From the IMG/VR virus record IMGVR_UViG_3300022227_000047, positions 1 through 20,101 of that record: a DNA stretch of 20,101 nucleotides, one strand, 5' to 3'. Every line of letters starts with the position of its first letter. The first letter of the stretch is position 1. Below, one piece after another: positions 7,783 through 14,555 of the stretch. The notes under the pieces were generated by a model. The model had not been told where the DNA came from. It ran no database searches and saw only the letters and a list, made by a program, of their open reading frames with translations. Source of the stretch: a virus. The translations under genes and the position numbers were made by a program.

Positions 7783-9135
7783 TTAGGTTACTGTCGGACC
7801 AGAGGGGGTCGTACCAGCAAGCGTTACTTGATTTGCATTGTCAAAGACATAGTTATCTGTGATAACCATATCTCTAGCAACGGCAACACCTTTACCTTGT
7901 GATAACAGAGCCATTCCCCAACGCTCTTTAATCTTCATTGCGCGGATATCGCGTTCTGGATCTCTCCATTCATCGATAGATACGCCTTCTTTAGTCATCA
8001 ATAAACCACAATTTTGGGAATCGGCCATAATGACATCAGCTACTTTAACCGCGGCTGCGCCGGGCCCTGTAGCTGCACGATATCCAACGTGCGGTGAAAC
8101 GATAACCTTCAAAGGAGAAGGTAAATAGCGAGGTGCAATGTTAAAGGATGCACCTAACGGGTTAAGAGTCTGTACAAATGGATTAGGTCCAGCAACTTGA
8201 GCCGCGGTAAGATTGTTATAATCATTACCGGTAGGATCTGGTTGATAGCCTAGTTGTCCAAAGCTGGAGCCAAAAGTAGAGGCTCCGCTTCCAGCAGGAG
8301 TGCGATTTGAGGATATTACGCCATTAGAGAATAATATTTCTCTGGTTTTAGGATCATTCATAAAAATTTTCCATGCCAGAGGATTAATCAATAATGTATC
8401 ATAATTAAATCCACGAAGATATCCATATACCCACATATCAAAAATGTCATTAATGGTCATAGAACCATTAAATGCACCGTCAATACCGCGGCCATTTGTA
8501 TATCCTAGTTCGCTATCCGTTGCTGCAGCAGCAGAGTTATCAAATACGGAAATACCCATATCGTTCATAAGGGCAATACCGTATTCTTCTTTGTGTCGCG
8601 CTAACGCACGACCAGCCATATTTAGCCACATGCCAAATACGTCAAACAGGTTGTCATCGAGCACTTCTTGAGTAACACGAAGTTTCAAGCCATGTTTGTT
8701 GATTCCCAGCTGCATGATATAACCTTCCCCGTAGGAAAAGTCAGCTTCAGGATATTCCTGACCTTCAGGAATTTCCGCAGCGTGAAACGCGCCAACAGAG
8801 CCAATTTCGACAGAACGACCTGGTCCTTCATATGCAATTTGTTTAAACAAATTGGGAATGACAAGTAATTCTGGTTCGATTGCTTCTTGCACTAAACGAG
8901 TAACAGTTGTTCCAATATAACGAGTGAGATCTTCGGTAAAAAAGACGTCTTTAAAGTCGCCTATTCCTTCACCTTCCATCTGTCTATCAATATTGAAAAC
9001 ATCTTTAAATTCGAAATGCAATTGCAGATTGTCTCTATCTTCCGTCTCAACACCAACCATACCATTGTTGGTAAAGATGTCATAAATCAACTTCTGAGCT
9101 TGAGCCTGCTTTGATGTTCGCTTGGTTACTTTCAT
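7783..9135 (-). CDS. Major capsid protein (HK97 fold)
   Basis: This 450-aa protein forms the icosahedral shell. HK97-type features appear in order: an N-terminal helical arm (about 1-90) that may be trimmed by the protease, a glycine-rich E-loop-like part with IGSVGAFHAAEIPEGQEYPE (about 111-130), a strand LGINKHGLKLRVTQEVLDD (143-161), a spine helix NMAGRALARHKEEYGIALM (172-190), and a later segment LLINPLAWKIFMNDPKTREI in the A/P domain region. The C-terminal part holds DPERDIRAMKIKERWGMALL. Length is normal. The start has GGAG at about 10 nt. Its base composition is richer in GC than portal or terminase, as expected for the most highly expressed gene. A strong hairpin follows it. The 93-base gap upstream holds a small 6-bp hairpin (9213-9228) and no clear promoter. 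Confidence 0.9.
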   Translation of the reverse strand: MKVTKRTSKQAQAQKLIYDIFTNNGMVGVETEDRDNLQLHFEFKDVFNIDRQMEGEGIGDFKDVFFTEDLTRYIGTTVTRLVQEAIEPELLVIPNLFKQIAYEGPGRSVEIGSVGAFHAAEIPEGQEYPEADFSYGEGYIMQLGINKHGLKLRVTQEVLDDNLFDVFGMWLNMAGRALARHKEEYGIALMNDMGISVFDNSAAAATDSELGYTNGRGIDGAFNGSMTINDIFDMWVYGYLRGFNYDTLLINPLAWKIFMNDPKTREILFSNGVISSNRTPAGSGASTFGSSFGQLGYQPDPTGNDYNNLTAAQVAGPNPFVQTLNPLGASFNIAPRYLPSPLKVIVSPHVGYRAATGPGAAAVKVADVIMADSQNCGLLMTKEGVSIDEWRDPERDIRAMKIKERWGMALLSQGKGVAVARDMVITDNYVFDNANQVTLAGTTPSGPTVT

Positions 9136-9228
9136 TGTTTTTAGTCTCCAATTAAAAGCACTTCTAAAGCAGACTCTCTCAAAGGAGTTCTTGCATTATT
9201 AGTCATGTAAGTCATAGAATAATCTATG

Positions 9229-10206
9229 TTAGCTTACATTAATTTGGATCCATGCTTCGCCAAAAACACCTGCATCGCAGAGTGCTTTTATTTTTGTAGC
9301 AGGATCGTTTGCGCCAAAGTCATAAGAGGCACCGCTTAGTGCTTCATATGCAAAGTCATACAGGAATTGTGGCACGCCTTTTGTTCCTGTTCCGGCTACC
9401 CTATATGCACCTTCAGGTTCATAAGGGTTTTGTACTGTATCCAACAGATCTTTAGGGAATCGATAATCAATACCCATCAGATAACCAATTTTCTGATTGC
9501 CCTGCGCTAATTGCGCGGCTTTCATGGATTGCATATTTCCGTAGTAATCTGCGGAAATTGCCATTCCAGCTTGTCCTTCGGAACTACCATTATATGAAAG
9601 GAAAGAATATTTCTTTTCACATGCAACATACCCTGCTCCAGTTTCAGCAGCTACAGGGGGAAGGGGTGATTCAGCAGCAACAAATTCTCCTAATGTCTGG
9701 GTATCCCATTCATCAAGATCAACGGCAGGTAATTTAATCAACTGACGAGCCATAACTCCCCAGTTTTTATTACGCATGTCGTAGTTTAAGTTGTCGCCTC
9801 TAATATCTTGGTATACATCGTGCTCTACAACACCAATTGGTGCGTGATCAGCACTTTGTGTAAAACCACCGACAGCAGCTTCCCAGACATATCCACCGCT
9901 TGATGGAACCATCAATGCTAATACGCCTCTCCCAACGCCATAGAAATCATCATCAGTAGCGAAATGAGCTCCATCATTTGGGGTAATCGCAGAAACAGCG
10001 CGGCCTTTCGGAATAACAACCCAATCCTGGGTATTTGTATCCTGAAATTTTGCAGCTAGTTCTGAAAAAGGCTGTAGTGGAAATGCTGGACGTATGCCAT
10101 CAGATTGACTGATATTTGGGCGTCCTGCGGACAACGCATATTTGGAAGGAGAGCGTTTTAGTGCTCGTGTTCTTCCAGTTTGTGCAGTAAAATTAAGTTT
10201 AGCCAT
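9229..10206 (-). CDS. Probable capsid accessory (decoration) protein
   Basis: This 325-aa protein lies between the protease-scaffold gene and the major capsid gene, a site where phages often place head decoration or cement proteins. The N-terminal 35 residues are basic and probably flexible (KLNFTAQTGRTRALKRSPSK). The middle contains strands such as QDWVVIPKGRAVSAITP and GRGVLALMVPSSGGY, and HAPIGVVEHDVYQD, a pattern like the beta-rich 'set a value, get a default' strands of capsid decoration domains. It then becomes Gly/Tyr rich. No membrane segment or catalytic motif is apparent. AGGAG precedes the ATG by about 10 nt. Codon use resembles the capsid gene more than its upstream neighbours. 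A minor capsid role is inferred; I do not recognise the exact family. Confidence 0.55.
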   Translation of the reverse strand: MAKLNFTAQTGRTRALKRSPSKYALSAGRPNISQSDGIRPAFPLQPFSELAAKFQDTNTQDWVVIPKGRAVSAITPNDGAHFATDDDFYGVGRGVLALMVPSSGGYVWEAAVGGFTQSADHAPIGVVEHDVYQDIRGDNLNYDMRNKNWGVMARQLIKLPAVDLDEWDTQTLGEFVAAESPLPPVAAETGAGYVACEKKYSFLSYNGSSEGQAGMAISADYYGNMQSMKAAQLAQGNQKIGYLMGIDYRFPKDLLDTVQNPYEPEGAYRVAGTGTKGVPQFLYDFAYEALSGASYDFGANDPATKIKALCDAGVFGEAWIQINVS

Positions 10207-10223
10207 TTTATAGGTCTCCTAAT

Positions 10224-11042
10224 TTATTTAGATTTAAAATAAGATGAAATTATTTTTTTAGTATCGCTCATAGGCTTTTCATCATTGTCTAAGCCTTGCG
10301 GCTTGTCTTCAGAAAGTGTCTCTTTTTCTAAGGATTCTGTAGGAACGTTAACGAATGCAGTAAGCATATCTTTCTCCAATTCCTTATAGAGGTCTCTTAG
10401 TTCGTCAAGATCTTTATCTTCCAAAGTAGCTCTATAGCTTTTCTGGGAAGTTTCAATATCTTCTAGATCAATTTCTGATTTACGTAAAGCAGTCACACTG
10501 TGTACGATAGTATCAATAAGAACTTTCTTAATTGAATTTTCTATCTCTTTCTTGTCTGCTTCAGCGTCTTGTGTGTTTTGTTCTCCCTCCGGAGTGTTCT
10601 CTTCTTGAGTAGGTTCTTCTTTAGAATCTTCTTTAGAATCTTCTTTAGAATTGTCTACTTCAAGATCTTTTTCTTCCGCTTCATCTTCGGAAGAGGTCTC
10701 GAGAGAAATAGCAACACTAGCTTCTTCATAACCAAGCTTGTATCCATCTTTAAAAGATTCGTCTTTAAGAGATGCTATATAAGCACCCATTCCTTCAACT
10801 TTTAAAGCTTCAACAAGATCGGCGGGAGAATTCTTGTTAGTACTTTCGGTGTCATCAGCAGCATCTTCTTTAGCAATCTCGCTTTGTATTGCAGCTTCGA
10901 TTGCTTGTAGGAAAGCTTGCTTGACATCGTCGGACACTTTACTGTTATTTTCTATTAACAACTTGATACGGTCTAATTTTTTGTCAGAAGCACCGTTAAT
11001 ACTTTGTTGTAATTTTTCAAGTGTAAGATCATTTAGTTTCAT
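10224..11042 (-). CDS. Possible nested scaffold protein from an internal start
   Basis: An in-frame ATG at codon 472 of the protease-scaffold gene (base 11042) is preceded by ACAGGAAACAAAGCA, an AGGA core at a usable 9-nt spacing. Initiation here would give a 272-aa protein made only of the helical, charged scaffold part, beginning MKLNDLTLEKLQQSI. Phages such as lambda make scaffold from a nested start in the protease gene, because assembly needs far more scaffold than protease. The sequence shows the site; its use is inferred. Confidence 0.4.
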   Translation of the reverse strand: MKLNDLTLEKLQQSINGASDKKLDRIKLLIENNSKVSDDVKQAFLQAIEAAIQSEIAKEDAADDTESTNKNSPADLVEALKVEGMGAYIASLKDESFKDGYKLGYEEASVAISLETSSEDEAEEKDLEVDNSKEDSKEDSKEEPTQEENTPEGEQNTQDAEADKKEIENSIKKVLIDTIVHSVTALRKSEIDLEDIETSQKSYRATLEDKDLDELRDLYKELEKDMLTAFVNVPTESLEKETLSEDKPQGLDNDEKPMSDTKKIISSYFKSK

Positions 11043-12455
11043 TGCTTTGTTTCCTGTAAGTAAGGTTATGTCAGTTAAGGATTCAAATATTAAATCTATT
11101 TGAATCTGCTCATCGGCTTTTTCATTATGTTGATGCTGCTTTGAGCTGGCATCATAATAATTCTTTTCTTTATCATTTGACGAATCTTCCATTTTTGAAT
11201 CATCTTTAATTACCAATGGAGTATCCGGCTTCGTATTTTTTAAATTTTGTACATTTTCAGCATCTTTTTTACTAGATTTACAACCTAGTTGATTTGCTTT
11301 TCTAGAAACACATGCAAGTATAGCTGATTTACTTCCATCGCCTTTATAGCGTCCTATCAATCTCCTAGCCGCAGTTACATGTGCACAATCCGGGACAGGA
11401 AAAGAACGGCCAGGTCCACAAAAAGTGGATGACTTAAGTTTCTTTCTTTGTGAACTAGATAATTTTGCATCACCCATTTCTTCATCTAGTAATGCCTCTA
11501 ATTCATCCCAGTCTATATCTGTTAGACTTAGTAATTTCTCACATTCATCTTCATCTTTTATTTTATTTAGTTCATCCTCTTCTAATCTAGATAAAACTAA
11601 ATCTTCATCATATACTAATCCTTTTTTATCAATATAAGCTTGCTTATCATATTTTACACTTTCCCATAATACTCTATTTGCTACTAGTAATTCAGCTAGT
11701 AAATCACATGCAAGTAAAAAAGATTCATCAGCATATCTAACATCAGAGTCCACAAATACTAAACTTGTTTGGACTTTACATTCATCTCCAACACAAGGAT
11801 CCGCAGGTCTTTCCCCATCAACCATAGATATGGAAGTAATCTGAGCTGCAGTTGTACCATCATTATCTGCGGGGGTATTCACAAGAGAAACTTCTTTATA
11901 ATCCAAAGCACCTACTCTCCAATAACATTGTTTTTCAATACCTTCATCATCTTCATAAATACGTCCTCTACTATGTCCACAATATTCTTCTACATTTAAA
12001 TTAATATTACATATAGAACATTGAGTAAAATTAAAATCACTGGCAGCGTCTCTTAAAGGAGCACCATGAGTAGAAACAGTTAAATAACGTCCATCAATAA
12101 TTTTTTCAATAGCATCACTATCTGTAACTAATACATCTAATTGTGTAAACCCAGCACCTTCCGTAGAATCAATAAATCTGGCTGCTTTAACTCTCCCCAG
12201 GGGTTCACTGTCTAAGTCGTGATTCTTTAAAAAGGGTTTACTATACGGGGTTGTCCACACATCTCTAGATACAGCATAACGCATTGCATCGGGATCATAA
12301 TAAAAAAAGTTTTTATTTTTGTATCCCGCATGGGTAGCATCTAACGTAACAAGCAAGGATTTTGGAATATATCTATTTCCATCTTGCTCTATAGCAAAAT
12401 CTGCAGAAATAGTACTTTTGCTTTGATCTTCAAAATTATGTAGTAATTTACTCAT
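10224..12455 (-). CDS. Prohead maturation protease fused to scaffold domain
   Basis: This 743-aa protein would cleave capsid and scaffold during head maturation and supply the internal scaffold. The N-terminal 200 residues carry the herpesvirus-type/S78-like prohead protease pattern: KPFLKNHD with likely catalytic His79, LGRVKAARF (86-94), YLTVSTHG with likely nucleophile Ser128, and YKEVSLVNTPADNDG (186-200). Between Ser128 and the last motif sits a probable zinc site: C146, C149, C159, H161, perhaps C177. Residues 345-392 form a Cys-rich block with GPGRSFPVPDCAHVTAARRL that I know from other phage protease/scaffold proteins. Beyond about residue 395 the chain is Lys/Glu/Asp/Ser-rich and helical, typical of scaffold. 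The start overlaps the zinc-ribbon gene by eight bases and has only a weak ribosome site. Confidence 0.8.
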   Translation of the reverse strand: MSKLLHNFEDQSKSTISADFAIEQDGNRYIPKSLLVTLDATHAGYKNKNFFYYDPDAMRYAVSRDVWTTPYSKPFLKNHDLDSEPLGRVKAARFIDSTEGAGFTQLDVLVTDSDAIEKIIDGRYLTVSTHGAPLRDAASDFNFTQCSICNINLNVEEYCGHSRGRIYEDDEGIEKQCYWRVGALDYKEVSLVNTPADNDGTTAAQITSISMVDGERPADPCVGDECKVQTSLVFVDSDVRYADESFLLACDLLAELLVANRVLWESVKYDKQAYIDKKGLVYDEDLVLSRLEEDELNKIKDEDECEKLLSLTDIDWDELEALLDEEMGDAKLSSSQRKKLKSSTFCGPGRSFPVPDCAHVTAARRLIGRYKGDGSKSAILACVSRKANQLGCKSSKKDAENVQNLKNTKPDTPLVIKDDSKMEDSSNDKEKNYYDASSKQHQHNEKADEQIQIDLIFESLTDITLLTGNKAMKLNDLTLEKLQQSINGASDKKLDRIKLLIENNSKVSDDVKQAFLQAIEAAIQSEIAKEDAADDTESTNKNSPADLVEALKVEGMGAYIASLKDESFKDGYKLGYEEASVAISLETSSEDEAEEKDLEVDNSKEDSKEDSKEEPTQEENTPEGEQNTQDAEADKKEIENSIKKVLIDTIVHSVTALRKSEIDLEDIETSQKSYRATLEDKDLDELRDLYKELEKDMLTAFVNVPTESLEKETLSEDKPQGLDNDEKPMSDTKKIISSYFKSK
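10617..10651 (-). repeat. 12-bp tandem repeat in the scaffold region
   Basis: The plus-strand unit TTCTTTAGAATC occurs about 2.9 times in tandem and keeps the reading frame. It encodes repeated Ser-Lys-Glu-Asp units in the acidic linker of the scaffold part. Such in-frame repeats vary by slippage, so copy number may differ between relatives. Confidence 0.85.
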
Positions 12456-12792
12456 TTGTAGTCTCTGGTAGTAAGGCTGGAAATTGCTCTAAACTTCTTG
12501 TCATATTTTTACACCTAGGGCACTTAATTTCTATATTTGTTCCTGGAACAATCTTAGATAATAGTTTATTACACATAGTTGTTGATCCCCATTTTTCTGA
12601 TTTCTTTTCATCAATGTGCTGACACCTTAATTCTAATAAATTAGTAGGAACACAGTTTGCCCTAATATTAATTGTAGAGCAACCTCTTTTCTGACATTTG
12701 ATTTCAACTGCATATGGTTTTTCTTGATCAACATACTTACATAATAAAGAACCACATTGTGGACATCTAAACTCCAGATAGTTGTGTTCCAT
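12448..12792 (-). CDS. Tandem zinc-ribbon protein of the Mu Com type
   Basis: This 114-aa protein has two Cys-rich modules. The first is C10-x2-C13 with C33-x4-C38; the second uses C57, C74 and C91-x2-C94. CNKLLSK (74-80) followed by NIEIKCPRCKNMT closely resembles phage Mu Com, a small zinc-finger protein that binds mRNA and controls translation of the mom gene. Here the second module has a longer insert between its first two cysteines. The location between portal and protease genes is unrelated to DNA modification, so the target is unknown; RNA-binding control of head genes or a virion role are both possible. The start has AAGGA at 8 nt and shares one base with the portal stop (TAATG). It overlaps the protease start by eight bases. 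Confidence 0.7.
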   Translation of the reverse strand: MEHNYLEFRCPQCGSLLCKYVDQEKPYAVEIKCQKRGCSTINIRANCVPTNLLELRCQHIDEKKSEKWGSTTMCNKLLSKIVPGTNIEIKCPRCKNMTRSLEQFPALLPETTNE

Positions 12793-14555
12793 TAAGCATC
12801 CTTTATAATTTGTGCTTCTAATGTATCGAAAACAGTTCCTATTACTTCTTTAAAGTTACCTCCATTAGAGTGCCTTCGTAACATAATTTTCATAGTAGTT
12901 ATGTCATACGGGTCCAACTTAGACCCGGTAAGTAGATCTTCGAGCTCTATAACAGTTTGCGTCCCTAAGGCCTGATTCCATAATTCAGTATAATAATCTC
13001 TAGTTACGCTAGGTTTAGATAGTTGAGTTCCTTGTTGATTAGTTGGTCTAGAAACATTACTAGACAAATTCTCACCTGCCTCTGATAGTGCAGATGCTTT
13101 AGCTTCTGCTAAAGGAATCTGTACTCTATTAAGATACATTGCTTCTCTTTCTAGTTGAAGAATAATATCTCTACCTAATTCTTTTCGTAATTCTTCCTCA
13201 GTCAAAGCATTATTAATATAAAGATTAAGTTGATGTGCTTCTCTTTTAATCTTCTCTGATAGATCAACTTCAGGAATAGACAAGTAAACCATATTCTCAT
13301 CATTTAAAGTAAATTCGGTATAACCTGATTCATATAATAATTCTGTAATCATAAAAAATTCTATAGAATTTTTCAGAATACGCTGAAACTTTGCCGATGT
13401 ACTCTGCATTTCAGAACTAATTACTTGAGCTGTTGCACGATTTGCTGAATCTCCTTCTCCCATAGCTACTCCTGACATTCCCAAACCAGCTAAAACTCTA
13501 GCTTTAAAATAATTTATAGAAGAAGTTAATATATTATTAGCATTAGTTGCTTTAGCTATATCTTCTACTGATACTCGTTCTGAAGTTACTAATACGCCAT
13601 CACCAGTTAAACTTTGAATAGTTGAAGCTAAATCATCAACCTGCTCTTGTGTACCTGGTTGCTCTTTACTTCCTACTTTAGCATGTAACTTAGGAATTGC
13701 AACTTTAATTGATTCCAGTAAAGATAATTCTTCTAATTCTCTAAGAGCTTCCATGTCTGCAATAACAGGTACTGACATAGGCATTGAAAAAAAGAACATC
13801 GAAGGAGTGGCACTTCTGTCTTTAATATGAATAACATTATAAGGACTCCATTCTGGATCCTTTATACCGGGTGGAGGCTTATTAATTAGGAATTGTGTAA
13901 AAGCAGGATCTTTAGGTTTGCTTGGATTTTGTCCAGAAATTTGTTTCCACTTTCTTATATTTCCGTAATTATCTCTATCTACTTTAACAGAACTTGGATC
14001 AACTGGTTGATATCCCGCAACAGGAACTCTAGTAAATCCATCAAAAGATTTTCTTTCTTTACCTCCTGAAGCTTTTCTATTTCTCTGTTTAGTAATTATA
14101 CTATTAGAGTATAATACCATATTAAAAGTAATTTCATCAAAAAGTTCAGCGGTCGGTTTATTAGTAACGATAGCCATTTGATTAAATCTTTTTCTTATAT
14201 ACTTTACCGTAGTGGGGTTATTGCCTATAAATTCCCAAGAATGTTTTCTAATTTGTTCTACATACTTTTCTACTGATCGTCTAAATATTGATTCATTAGT
14301 AAAAGCAAGTTGTACTTTTTTGAAGTCCCATTCAGGAGTAATAAATATACCTCGATTACCGCCTGCAATTACACTTAAGACTTTAGATTTAAGTGCTTTT
14401 AAAATATTTGATATACTATTTGATTTTGTAGTTGCATCTGCAGTTTGGGCATATGCTAACTGTTCAATCTTTCGATTTCGTTTAGTAAGAATATCATTAA
14501 CTTTTTCTTCTAAAGTTTTACTCTTACCAAAAAATGGAAAAGTGAATCTAGCCAT
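12792..14555 (-). CDS. Portal protein
   Basis: This 587-aa protein would form the dodecameric ring at one capsid vertex through which DNA enters and leaves. Length, gene position after the terminase, and sequence fit: an N-terminal basic stretch, the FTNESIFRRSVEKYVEQIRK region (about 87-106), the segment VPVAGYQPVDPSSVKVDRDN (start of the clip-type strands), SPYNVIHIKDRS, then a long helix with ADMEALRELEELSLLESIKV leading to the stem region. A later section with FKARVLAGLGMSGVAMGEGD and RATAQVISSEMQSTSAKFQR matches the wing/crown part of portals of the SPO1-like and related groups. The start shares a base with the upstream stop (TAATG); the nearest AGGA is about 13 nt away, so coupling is likely. 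Confidence 0.85.
   Translation of the reverse strand: MARFTFPFFGKSKTLEEKVNDILTKRNRKIEQLAYAQTADATTKSNSISNILKALKSKVLSVIAGGNRGIFITPEWDFKKVQLAFTNESIFRRSVEKYVEQIRKHSWEFIGNNPTTVKYIRKRFNQMAIVTNKPTAELFDEITFNMVLYSNSIITKQRNRKASGGKERKSFDGFTRVPVAGYQPVDPSSVKVDRDNYGNIRKWKQISGQNPSKPKDPAFTQFLINKPPPGIKDPEWSPYNVIHIKDRSATPSMFFFSMPMSVPVIADMEALRELEELSLLESIKVAIPKLHAKVGSKEQPGTQEQVDDLASTIQSLTGDGVLVTSERVSVEDIAKATNANNILTSSINYFKARVLAGLGMSGVAMGEGDSANRATAQVISSEMQSTSAKFQRILKNSIEFFMITELLYESGYTEFTLNDENMVYLSIPEVDLSEKIKREAHQLNLYINNALTEEELRKELGRDIILQLEREAMYLNRVQIPLAEAKASALSEAGENLSSNVSRPTNQQGTQLSKPSVTRDYYTELWNQALGTQTVIELEDLLTGSKLDPYDITTMKIMLRRHSNGGNFKEVIGTVFDTLEAQIIKDA

Noticed and set aside
9141-9215. 24-codon reading frame upstream of the major capsid gene, ending just after its ribosome site
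   Set aside because: No Shine-Dalgarno site and no recognisable content; a leader peptide is possible but unsupported.
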